Below, one piece after another: positions 27,310 through 35,144 of a stretch of 64,000 bases of DNA. Every line of letters begins with the position of its first letter. The stretch's first letter is position 1. Position numbers and translations under genes: made by a program. The notes below the pieces were generated by a model. The model worked only from the letters and a program-made list of their open reading frames with translations. It was not told where the DNA came from and did not search any database. The DNA is taken from the NCBI GenBank assembly GCA_947462255.1, contig CANHOA010000011.1:32387-96386 (forward strand), in the 5' to 3' direction. The stretch comes from Flavobacteriales bacterium (GTDB taxonomy: Bacteria > Bacteroidota > Bacteroidia > Flavobacteriales_D > Crocinitomicaceae).

Positions 27310-28689
27310 TTAAGGAAAATAGGTGGATGAATAAAATAAGGCATTCGCAAAGGGTATGGTTGATTTGTACGTTTTGTTGATCGCGTTAATGAAAACATTT
27401 GCCAGTAAAGCATTTCCTCTTGGATTTAAATGAATCCCATCAAGTGAATAAGCGCCTCCAGAAACAAATTTTGCGGACATAGACACACCATTGTAAACAA
27501 AACCATCATATAGCTTAGCGTAAAAATCAGCAGTTTCAGCAAGAGCAAAGCCGTAAAGGTTGGAATATTGACGTATCACTTGATTGTAAGCTAAGGTCTG
27601 ATTTCTAATTACTTGAAGCTCCGCTAAGGTTAAAACAAACTCATCTCTCAAAGGATAAACACTTCCATATTGATGACACTTCATAGAATCAAGCGGTACA
27701 CTTAATAAAATCAATTCTCCTTCCACCATTGGCCGAACACCAAAGGTGCCTGCATTGGGATCCTCGATCATGAAGGGATTTGATCCAACGATAAAACTAA
27801 AGCCAAGAGGTCCGTATATTTGATTTAATGATGCAGCCTTTTCAGCGTCTAAATTCAATCCGTTGTAAGGTATGGTAGTAAAGTAAGGCATTTTAGTGAT
27901 GTCGGGTATAGTCCCGACCACTGCTTTTATGTTTTGGACTGAAAACCCATCCGCCAAAGCGGCAAAGCTTTCTTCAAATCCAATACCAGGAAGACCTAAT
28001 AATGGACTCATTGGATTGGTCGTAGCGCCACTTCTCGCATACGGTAACACATCCTCTATTCCCAAATAAATGCTGCAAAATGTAGGATACCCTCCATCAA
28101 AAATGTTCTCTTGAACGGATGAATACTCACCTGAACCGGGGAGGTTAAATTGATCCTTTGACATTCTCGCGAAAAATGCATTGTGTTGAGGAAGATTAAT
28201 GTTACCAAAAGCCGTTGAAACCATATCAATCATTCGCAGGCCTGGCACCCCAAAATTTGAATATTTATTTTGGGAGGAATAGACCGAAGACGTCAAAGAA
28301 GCTACTTCTCCTTGTTGCGCAAATCGAACAGGAGAAAGTCCCGTTGCGCCAAGACAATCTGTTTTGTACCCTAAAATTAACTTTGATAATAAACTGGAAT
28401 TGGTCCCAATATTAGAGCTTCCCATTAATGGTAGATATACTTCACCCGCGCCAACTAATTGCAATTGGGTTTGTAGAATTGAGCCTAATGAATTTTGTTG
28501 TCCATACTGATAAAGTGCATCATCCATGTAACCTGCTGTATTTCCATCACCGATAGCAACGAATTGCTGAAAATTAATTTCTCCTGGAGAGTTGGGTAAT
28601 AAATTTTCCTTTGGTTTACATGAAGTCAAAGTGATACCAAAAAGGCAGACGAATACTATTTGCTTAAAAAATGAGTTGCGTTTTACCAT
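27310..28689 (-). CDS. SGNH-hydrolase-like lipoprotein, probably catalytically inactive
   Basis: A 459-residue lipoprotein (lipobox LTSC, Cys24) of the SGNH/GDSL family that in Bacteroidota commonly accompanies FadL-type porins. Block I, usually G-x-S-x-T-A-G, reads GDGNTAG here (residues 47-53), so the catalytic serine position is Gly49. Block III, usually G-x-N-D, reads GIED (210-213), so the oxyanion-hole asparagine is Glu212. Block V, DGIHLNPRG, keeps the Asp417 and His420 pair. This suggests a binding rather than hydrolytic function, or an alternative nucleophile. Its start overlaps the FadL-type gene by 7 bases, a sign of translational coupling and of a shared role in handling hydrophobic molecules at the outer membrane. 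Confidence 0.82.
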   Translation of the reverse strand: MVKRNSFFKQIVFVCLFGITLTSCKPKENLLPNSPGEINFQQFVAIGDGNTAGYMDDALYQYGQQNSLGSILQTQLQLVGAGEVYLPLMGSSNIGTNSSLLSKLILGYKTDCLGATGLSPVRFAQQGEVASLTSSVYSSQNKYSNFGVPGLRMIDMVSTAFGNINLPQHNAFFARMSKDQFNLPGSGEYSSVQENIFDGGYPTFCSIYLGIEDVLPYARSGATTNPMSPLLGLPGIGFEESFAALADGFSVQNIKAVVGTIPDITKMPYFTTIPYNGLNLDAEKAASLNQIYGPLGFSFIVGSNPFMIEDPNAGTFGVRPMVEGELILLSVPLDSMKCHQYGSVYPLRDEFVLTLAELQVIRNQTLAYNQVIRQYSNLYGFALAETADFYAKLYDGFVYNGVSMSAKFVSGGAYSLDGIHLNPRGNALLANVFINAINKTYKSTIPFANALFYSSTYFP

Positions 28690-29915
28690 TTGTATGAAAT
28701 TGAAAGTCCTGGTGCTAATGCAATCGTGGTATAAGTGCCACTTAAGTTTGTTTCCAAATTAGTATCGGAACGTGTGATTTTAGTGTAATAAAAGGAGGCG
28801 TCAATACAAAACTTTTCACAAAAGGAATACCCAATCCCTAGGGTGCCATAGATGCGATTCCCGTCTGGGGTTTCTGGGGTTACATAACCATTGGGAACAG
28901 GGCAAAACCCATAGCCACCGCCTATTCGAAGGGCTAAACTTTTACATGGTTTGATTTCTACACCGCTGCGAAATGCAAATATACTTTTATACAAGCGTGG
29001 GGATTTAGTGTCTGATAAAGAACTTGTGTTTGTCGCATAATCAAAGGCTAAAGTATCATATGCTTTCCACCCAACTCTATTAATATCCAAGACAACAGTA
29101 AAGGCCGAACAAGGGTGATATGCAAAGCCGAGCGTGGTCACTGAAGGAAGAGGGAGTGAGCCAGTAAACCCCCCATTCGGAAAATTCGCTGCTAAAGCAT
29201 TCGGTACTGTAAATGTAGCCTCACCATTAGGTAAATTCATGTTGATTTTAGATCGGTAACTTAATCCAACAGATAATTGCTTACTCGGATTGAAGTAAAT
29301 ACCAAGATTATACCCGAAGCCGATAGCTTTTCCGGCTAATTCTGCGTGACCATAGGTGCCACTTGAATCTTGAACGGGGATGTCTTTTTGAAGATTCACT
29401 TTTCCTTTGCTTATAACAAAGCCACCACCAATTCCTATATGATCCGCTATGCGATAAGCAAAGGTCGGTTGAATAAATATGGCTTTTAATTCTAGCCGTG
29501 TTAATGCAAATCGGCCAATCCAATTATCTTCATATTGTATGGTGCTCCCAAATGGTGTGTTAATCGACAAACCGAATTTTAATTTTGCGGCTGGTTTAAG
29601 CTGAAACATAGCATACATAGAAAAAGGTGTGCCAACTGGTGAATTCGATCGATAGGCCGTTTGTGTTGAAGAGTCTACAAACATTACATTTCCGAAGACG
29701 GGAGTTACCCCAGCAACAAGATTGTTTTCATCCAAAAAAACCGTGGATCCTGGATTACAAAAAAGTGCAGAGGCATCATAAGGAGCTGCGGAACCAGCTA
29801 AGCCCATTCCTTGTTGGCGCTGAGATAAAAAATTTACCTGAAACCCCTGGGAAAAACCGTAATTATTGCAAACGAAGTGTAATAAAAATAAGGCTCCTAA
29901 GTAAATTCTCTTCAT
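28683..29915 (-). CDS. FadL/OmpP1-family outer membrane transporter
   Basis: A 410-residue outer membrane beta-barrel of the FadL/OmpP1/TodX family, which passes long-chain fatty acids and other hydrophobic compounds through the outer membrane by lateral diffusion. A signal peptide (~1-22) is followed by the family N-terminal hatch segment with QGMGLAGSAAPYDASALFCNPG, the typical placement of an NPA/NPG motif. Alternating amphipathic strands run to a C-terminal aromatic/basic residue end (SISYKW). Length is normal. It is the first gene of the operon with the SGNH-like lipoprotein, esterase and monooxygenase, and has a promoter element 22 bases upstream. The specific ligand is not evident. Confidence 0.92.
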   Translation of the reverse strand: MKRIYLGALFLLHFVCNNYGFSQGFQVNFLSQRQQGMGLAGSAAPYDASALFCNPGSTVFLDENNLVAGVTPVFGNVMFVDSSTQTAYRSNSPVGTPFSMYAMFQLKPAAKLKFGLSINTPFGSTIQYEDNWIGRFALTRLELKAIFIQPTFAYRIADHIGIGGGFVISKGKVNLQKDIPVQDSSGTYGHAELAGKAIGFGYNLGIYFNPSKQLSVGLSYRSKINMNLPNGEATFTVPNALAANFPNGGFTGSLPLPSVTTLGFAYHPCSAFTVVLDINRVGWKAYDTLAFDYATNTSSLSDTKSPRLYKSIFAFRSGVEIKPCKSLALRIGGGYGFCPVPNGYVTPETPDGNRIYGTLGIGYSFCEKFCIDASFYYTKITRSDTNLETNLSGTYTTIALAPGLSISYKW

Positions 29916-29936
29916 TTATACTAAATTGCGTATATT

Positions 29937-29944
29937 CAAATATA
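29937..29944 (-). promoter_or_regulatory. Candidate promoter of the FadL-type operon
   Basis: Minus-strand TATATTTG matches TAnnTTTG and ends 21 bases before the ATG at 29915. No TTG at the expected spacing, so only the -7 element is supported. Confidence 0.45.
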
Positions 29945-29990
29945 TTAATAAATTATTAATAAAGGGAAAAAAGTGAAAACAGCATTGCTT

Positions 29991-30368
29991 TTATTCATAA
30001 TTTTCTTTGAAATCATCAAGGTCACGCCGATCCTTTTTGGATGGTTTTCCTTCTCCATTTATTCTATATGATTTTTGAGAAAGCACGTACTGTTCAAATT
30101 TTTCGATTTCTTCTGGTGGGGTGATGTTTTTAATAAAATCGTGCACGAGCTTCGCGCCAATGCGCTTATCTGTTAATACAATTACTTTGTATGAAAAAAC
30201 GGCGCTATTTCGATGAATGGTGATAATATCATTTTCTTGGGGTTGATAGGAAGGTTTAATATCCTTAAAATTAATTTTTATTTTCCCCTTGGAAATTGCT
30301 TCATGCGCAAGACTTCTTGTCTTGGCGATACGAATAGCCCAAATAAATTTATCTAGTCGTAATTTCAT
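29991..30368 (-). CDS. hslR: S4-domain RNA-binding protein (Hsp15-like)
   Basis: A 125-residue protein with an N-terminal S4 domain (KLRLDKFIWAIRIAKTRS, then GKIKINF) matching Hsp15, which in other bacteria rescues stalled 50S subunits carrying peptidyl-tRNA after heat shock. The basic tail after residue ~100 (GKPSKKDRRDLDDFKE) is typical of the family. Its start overlaps the upstream YjbR-like gene by 20 bases, so expression is coupled. The symbol is given by family resemblance; other stand-alone S4 proteins are possible. Confidence 0.85.
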   Translation of the reverse strand: MKLRLDKFIWAIRIAKTRSLAHEAISKGKIKINFKDIKPSYQPQENDIITIHRNSAVFSYKVIVLTDKRIGAKLVHDFIKNITPPEEIEKFEQYVLSQKSYRINGEGKPSKKDRRDLDDFKENYE

Positions 30369-30702
30369 GTTGTAATTTCTTTGACAAGGAATTGAAAACT
30401 AAATTATAGGAATGATCTATGAGCCCAAACAAAGCTACTTTTTCAATATCTTTATTCAAGTGAATTGTATTCCAATGTTTTTTATTCATGTGGTAACCTG
30501 GCAATACGGCCTGGTAATTTTCCCTTAATTCAATGGCTTTTTCTGGATCACATTTTAAATTAATGCTTTCGCAAGTAACCGTGTCAATTAAAGCAAATAT
30601 TTTATTGCCTATTGTAAAGACTAAGGTAACATCATCAAATGGAAATCGCTCATCAGTCCCTTTTAACGAAAGGCAATAATTACGGATTTTATCAAGGAAC
30701 AC
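30349..30702 (-). CDS. MmcQ/YjbR family protein
   Basis: A 117-residue single-domain protein of the MmcQ/YjbR family, a cytoplasmic double-wing fold with suspected DNA-binding ability and no established reaction. The pattern is typical: IRNYCLSLKGTDERFPFDD at the N-terminus, then IGNKIFALID, LKCDPEKAIELRENY and the GYHMNKKHWNTI segment. It begins with GTG (30700-30702), 10 bases after the desaturase stop, and no nearby ATG preserves the N-terminal helix. It overlaps the Hsp15-like gene by 20 bases at its 3' end. Confidence 0.88.
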   Translation of the reverse strand: MFLDKIRNYCLSLKGTDERFPFDDVTLVFTIGNKIFALIDTVTCESINLKCDPEKAIELRENYQAVLPGYHMNKKHWNTIHLNKDIEKVALFGLIDHSYNLVFNSLSKKLQHEITTR

Positions 30703-30712
30703 GCCTTAATTT

Positions 30713-31822
30713 TTAGTGAATAGCTGGTGCGTTATCGTAATGACCCAACTTGTAAAGCATTTTAGAATGCTCTAATAAGGCACGTCCAAAAGTGTTGTAT
30801 GAATGATATGGTAAATTAAATTCCGCCGCTGTTTGCTTCACTATATTCGCTAATTTACGATAGTGTACGTGACAAATGTTAGGGAATAAATGGTGCTCAA
30901 CTTGGAAGTTGAGGCCACCTACATACCATGAAAACAAACGTGCTTTTGGAGCAAAGTTGGCTGTATTATACAACTGACTCACCGCCCAATCCGCCTCGAT
31001 ATTTCCTGAATCATCAGGAACAGGATAATTTGAGGTTGGAACCACGTGGGCTGGTTGAAAAATTGCACCAAGAGTAAGCCCTGATATAAACAACATGATA
31101 GTAATCCCTAATATGCTAATATACCAAGGTGTTACACAAAGCCAAATTGGAAGGACAATGAAAATAAAAGCAAAAATAATTTTACCCACTATTATCGTAA
31201 TCCAATGATTCGCATAGGTGATACTTTGCGATTCAATAAGTCCCATTTTCTTATAACGTCTAGCTTGTTTGTAATCTTTAGAAATAAACCAAAACATAGT
31301 CATTAAGCCATAAAAGAACCAAGCGTATACATGTTGAAAGCGATGTAATGCGTTCCGTTTTTTATTCGGGGAAAACCGTAATAATGCTTCTGGCGGTTCA
31401 ATATCTTCATCTAATCCGGTTACGTTTGTGTAAGTATGGTGCAATACATTGTGTTGAATTTTCCAATTTACATCGTTACCACCTAAAATCATAATTACAG
31501 ATCCGACTATCTTATTTACTTTTTCATTTTTTGAGTAGGCACCATGATTCGCATCGTGCATTACAGAAAGTCCTACTCCTGCCATTCCAAAGCCCATAAT
31601 TGTCCACATTAGCAACACTAACCAAGTCGACATTTCTACCGTTAGCAAGAAACATAAAGGTGTTAGGTAAAAAGCGAGCATCGCTATAGTTTTAAATACC
31701 ATAGCGGCATTTGCGTGACGAGAAATGTTTTTGGTTTTGAAATAATCGCCAACCCGTTTTCTAAGAACCTTGTGAAATTCTTCGTTGTGAGTTTTAGCAA
31801 ATGTTACCTTAGAATTGAACAT
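30713..31822 (-). CDS. Membrane fatty acid desaturase (front-end type)
   Basis: Integral membrane di-iron acyl desaturase of 369 residues. The three histidine boxes are complete: HDANH (89-93), HNVLHH (124-129) and QVEHH (307-311). Glutamine in place of the first histidine of the third box is the mark of front-end (delta-5/6, linoleoyl-CoA-like) desaturases. Four or more hydrophobic helices lie around residues 45-60, 66-88, 195-240. No fused cytochrome b5 domain is present. It is the first gene of a probable operon with the YjbR-like and Hsp15-like genes. A palindrome upstream of its -7 element suggests regulation by a repressor, as expected for membrane-fluidity control. Confidence 0.93.
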   Translation of the reverse strand: MFNSKVTFAKTHNEEFHKVLRKRVGDYFKTKNISRHANAAMVFKTIAMLAFYLTPLCFLLTVEMSTWLVLLMWTIMGFGMAGVGLSVMHDANHGAYSKNEKVNKIVGSVIMILGGNDVNWKIQHNVLHHTYTNVTGLDEDIEPPEALLRFSPNKKRNALHRFQHVYAWFFYGLMTMFWFISKDYKQARRYKKMGLIESQSITYANHWITIIVGKIIFAFIFIVLPIWLCVTPWYISILGITIMLFISGLTLGAIFQPAHVVPTSNYPVPDDSGNIEADWAVSQLYNTANFAPKARLFSWYVGGLNFQVEHHLFPNICHVHYRKLANIVKQTAAEFNLPYHSYNTFGRALLEHSKMLYKLGHYDNAPAIH

Positions 31823-31842
31823 ACAATATGATATTTTAGTTG

Positions 31843-31912
31843 CAAAGTTAGTCTATTTACTAACCTTTTTCATTTTAAACGCTTATAATTAAATTTAGTT
31901 CGTTTAGTAAAC
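31843..31912 (-). promoter_or_regulatory. Desaturase promoter with palindromic operator candidate
   Basis: Minus-strand TAACTTTG (31843-31850) matches TAnnTTTG. Upstream of it lies TTTACTAAC (31856-31864) and, 38 bases further on, the palindrome GTTTAGTAAAC (31902-31912), whose core is the inverse of the first copy. The arrangement resembles a dimeric repressor site but no regulator is adjacent. Confidence 0.4.
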
Positions 31913-31919
31913 TTAAAAT

Positions 31920-32378
31920 CTATTTGTTTTCAGAAGCTGTCTTCAATAGAAAGAGTGGTTTTAAAGTAAACCAAGCCAAAATGGGAAAAAATAGCATGGG
32001 CATTAAGAACCCTTTATAAAAATCAACAAAAAGCTGAGCGTCTTCCGTTTTAAAAACTGGATCTTGCATTTTTAATACGTAAAAAACTAAAGCGACAGAT
32101 GCAGCACTAAACAAAAGCCCTGATAAAAGATCGGCAAGTATTCCCCTTTTAAGCAAAAAGCCTTTTAATGAATAATATATAATTGACATTAGTGTAGCCG
32201 CAAGCAAACAATTTTTAAAAAACGCAATGAAAATAATGTATTTGCTCAAACCTTCGCTAAAATCAACTAAGGTGTAATAAAATGTTGCATAAAAAAAACA
32301 AGCAAGCGCCGCTAGTAAACTAGAGGAAAAACTATGCAAAATAATTCGTGATAAAATCCTAGTAAGAGTGTCTTTCAT
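31920..32378 (-). CDS. Small membrane protein (four helices), unknown
   Basis: A 152-residue integral membrane protein with four hydrophobic helices (about residues 15-35, 45-65, 78-100 and 122-145). The overall layout resembles the DUF4199-like small membrane proteins of Bacteroidota, but similarity is too weak for me to name it. There is no signal peptide cleavage site and no charged catalytic motif. It lies between recO and the desaturase, reading the same way, 46 bases downstream of recO and 97 bases upstream of the desaturase start. Function unknown. Confidence 0.75.
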   Translation of the reverse strand: MKDTLTRILSRIILHSFSSSLLAALACFFYATFYYTLVDFSEGLSKYIIFIAFFKNCLLAATLMSIIYYSLKGFLLKRGILADLLSGLLFSAASVALVFYVLKMQDPVFKTEDAQLFVDFYKGFLMPMLFFPILAWFTLKPLFLLKTASENK

Positions 32379-32423
32379 TTTTAATCATTTTAATGCTTTG
32401 CAAATATATAAACAATAGGCCAA

Positions 32424-33110
32424 CTAAGAATAGAGAATTTCCCGTATAATAGAAAGTGACCTTGTATTATCAAAAGATGGTAAATGAAGGCGCATATAAA
32501 ATAAAATATCTCCTAATGCCTGCTTTTGGATATCGCTATGTGGCGCAACAAGGGTTGAAAAAAGAATGTTAAGGTAGTTAGCCATCGGTCCATTGCGCAT
32601 GTATTCGCCAGCCTCATTATCGAGAGAAAAGCGTCCGGTTTTTAAGTTAAATGCCGATGCATTCGGAACCGTTTGTGGTGCAAAACCTAAGTTTATTGTC
32701 AGTTTTGTCGCGAACTCGAGTGGGAATTCCTTAAGCCGATTGGTTTCGTTTAATTCCTGCGCTGCTGACAATAAAAAAGAAAACATTACTTTATCTGCCT
32801 GTTCTTCTTTTAATGTTTGTCTCAAAACATCACTCACAAAAAAACTAATAAGCATTTTTGCGGGGTGACTTGCCGAGGACAAATACGGGGTGGCTATTGC
32901 TAACGAATTGATCATTCCCAAATCACTTTCTGGCCTTTTATATGATGCGATTTCATAGTGCCCAAAAACAAAAAACGGAACTGATTTTTTTTTTGCGCCT
33001 TTGTAAATAAAGTTCGAAATCCCTGATTTTTGCGTGTAAAAGGTTAGCATTAAACTGCTCTCGGAGTAATTTGTTTTAAACAGTAGAAAACCGTAATCAC
33101 TTGTTTTCAT
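32424..33110 (-). CDS. recO: DNA repair protein RecO
   Basis: Recombination mediator that loads RecA with RecR and anneals single strands in the RecFOR pathway. The N-terminal OB fold is visible in YGFLLFKTNYSESSLMLTFYTQ with the following GISNFIYKGAKKK, and a helical C-terminal domain follows. Length 228 is typical for Bacteroidota, whose RecO often lacks the zinc-finger cysteines, as here. The ATG at 33108-33110 gives the expected N-terminus. recF and recR are not in the window. Confidence 0.92.
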   Translation of the reverse strand: MKTSDYGFLLFKTNYSESSLMLTFYTQKSGISNFIYKGAKKKSVPFFVFGHYEIASYKRPESDLGMINSLAIATPYLSSASHPAKMLISFFVSDVLRQTLKEEQADKVMFSFLLSAAQELNETNRLKEFPLEFATKLTINLGFAPQTVPNASAFNLKTGRFSLDNEAGEYMRNGPMANYLNILFSTLVAPHSDIQKQALGDILFYMRLHLPSFDNTRSLSIIREILYS

Positions 33111-33197
33111 AACACTTTTAGAAGATAAAATCTTCGGTAAAAATAACTATTCATCGCATCGAAACAATATTTACTACCTTTATAAAAAAGGATATTC

Positions 33198-35144
33198 TTG
33201 GAAAAGTATTTATTATCTCTGTTTCTTATAATTTCAACGTTTACTATCAATGCCCAAAGCTATTCCTATAGTAATGCGGTTTTAAGCGAAGCTGCTATAA
33301 ATGAAAATGATACGAGCATTACCTTAAAATGGATGTATGACGCTGGGGCTACGCAATATAATATCTGCCGAAAAAATTATGGCACGGCTAGTTGGGGGAC
33401 TCCAATCGCAACCTTACCATCAACCATTCTTTCTTTTGTAGATAACTCCGTCTCGTATAATCAAGTATACGAATATCGAATTATGCGCATTAATGCTGCG
33501 GGGGAGGCATATGGCTATTTGGTATCTGGAATTAACACCCAGATTCCTTATAACAAAGGAAAAATGATTTTGATAATTGACGACTACTTTTTACCCGATT
33601 TACAAAATGAGATTTCTGAATTAATCTTAGATATTGAAGCAGATGGTTGGTTTGTTCAACAACAACTCGTAAATCGTAATGACGGCGTTTCACAGGTAAA
33701 ATCACTCATCCAAGGGATTTATAATAGCGATCCTGTTGCCACGAACGGCTTGTTTTTATTAGGACATGTTCCCGTTCCTTATTCCGGCGACATTAACCCG
33801 GATGGGCACCCAGACCATTTAGGCGCATGGCCTGCAGATGTGTATTATGCGGACATTAATGGGACCTGGAACGATGTTAGTGTAAACGATGCTAGTGCTT
33901 CCGACCCAAGACATCACAATGTTCCTAGTGACGGAAAATTTGATGAGTCCGTTCTTCCTTCAAATGTAGAATTAGAGGTGTCCCGCGTTGATTTTTACAA
34001 TCTCCCTACATTTTCAAACACAGAAACAATGTTAATGCAAAGCTATCTTAGCAAACTACACGCCTTCAAGACAAGGCAATATATTCCAAGGGATATTGCG
34101 CTCGTTGAGGATAATTTTTTGGGTATGGCAGAAGGATTTGCTGGTTCGGCTTATGCAAGTTTTTCTCCGAATGTTGGAATAGATTCTATTATCAATGGAG
34201 ATTATACAAGTGAGTTACTAAACAATAATTATTTATGGGCATATGGAACAGGTGGCGGTTGGTATAGTGGGGCTTCAGGAATCGTTAACACAAGCGAGTT
34301 TGCTGCAAATAATTATAAGAGCACTTTTTCCATGTTATTTGGTAGCTATTTCGGAGATTGGGATAGTGCGGATAATTTAATGCGCGCTAATTTAGCCAGT
34401 GGAAAAACGCTGAGCTGTTCGTGGTCAGGAAGGCCTTACATTTACTATCACCCTTTAGCGATGGGAGAAAACTTAGGCTATTGTATTCAAAAAACTCAGA
34501 ATAACAATTCTACTTATTTTTCCTCCACATTAAACACATTCAAACGATGGATTCATATTGCCCAATTAGGCGACCCTAGTTTACGCGCAAAATACATTTC
34601 TCCTCCAAATAATCTAACTTGCTCGACAAATGCTAATGGCTCAGTTGACTTATCTTGGAGCCCTTCTAGCGAATCTGTCATTGGCTACCATGTTTATCGG
34701 CGCTTGCCGAACGTGGCCTCTTGGAGCTTAGTTGATGCTGCCATCATAAGTGGCACGACTTATAATGATAATAGCATAGTAAACGGAGGGACATTTATTT
34801 ATATGGTTCGAGCAGTGGATACCTTAAGAACTGCAAGTGGAAAATACTTTAATCAAAGCCTCGGAACCATTGGAAACGGAAATTCTACCGTGCAAACAGC
34901 AATAGTTTCCATGAATAACTACATTCACGTTTACCCTAATCCAACGAATGAATATGCCTTGATCATAGTGCCTGAGCTATTGATTGGTAAAGAATATAAA
35001 ATTTTAAATTTAATGGGTGAAGAAATTGAAAGCGGAACGATTGATTCGCTTATCTATAAAATTAACGTGCAACTTTATTCCCAGGGTATTTACCTCATCT
35101 ATATAGAAGGACTTGGAAAAATAATGAGCTTAGTTAAAAATTAA
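33198..35144 (+). CDS. Secreted C25-peptidase-like protein with FN3-like and T9SS domains
   Basis: A 648-residue exported protein. It starts at TTG (33198); the next in-frame ATG is ~120 codons on and would remove the obvious signal peptide (residues 1-20, ending NAQ). A fibronectin-III-like domain (~25-115) is followed by a region (~120-430) with the layout of the gingipain (C25) fold: a strand MILIIDDYF, GLFLLGHVPVPYSG, ADVYYADINGTW and VSRVDFYNLP. Where C25 enzymes have a catalytic GHG the sequence is G-T-G (350-352), and the catalytic Cys position seems to fall in LFGSYFG (380-386), so activity is doubtful. A second FN3-like domain (~470-550) and a T9SS sorting domain (~575-648) end the protein. 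Its 3' end overlaps the next gene by 4 bases. Confidence 0.78.
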   Translation: MEKYLLSLFLIISTFTINAQSYSYSNAVLSEAAINENDTSITLKWMYDAGATQYNICRKNYGTASWGTPIATLPSTILSFVDNSVSYNQVYEYRIMRINAAGEAYGYLVSGINTQIPYNKGKMILIIDDYFLPDLQNEISELILDIEADGWFVQQQLVNRNDGVSQVKSLIQGIYNSDPVATNGLFLLGHVPVPYSGDINPDGHPDHLGAWPADVYYADINGTWNDVSVNDASASDPRHHNVPSDGKFDESVLPSNVELEVSRVDFYNLPTFSNTETMLMQSYLSKLHAFKTRQYIPRDIALVEDNFLGMAEGFAGSAYASFSPNVGIDSIINGDYTSELLNNNYLWAYGTGGGWYSGASGIVNTSEFAANNYKSTFSMLFGSYFGDWDSADNLMRANLASGKTLSCSWSGRPYIYYHPLAMGENLGYCIQKTQNNNSTYFSSTLNTFKRWIHIAQLGDPSLRAKYISPPNNLTCSTNANGSVDLSWSPSSESVIGYHVYRRLPNVASWSLVDAAIISGTTYNDNSIVNGGTFIYMVRAVDTLRTASGKYFNQSLGTIGNGNSTVQTAIVSMNNYIHVYPNPTNEYALIIVPELLIGKEYKILNLMGEEIESGTIDSLIYKINVQLYSQGIYLIYIEGLGKIMSLVKN

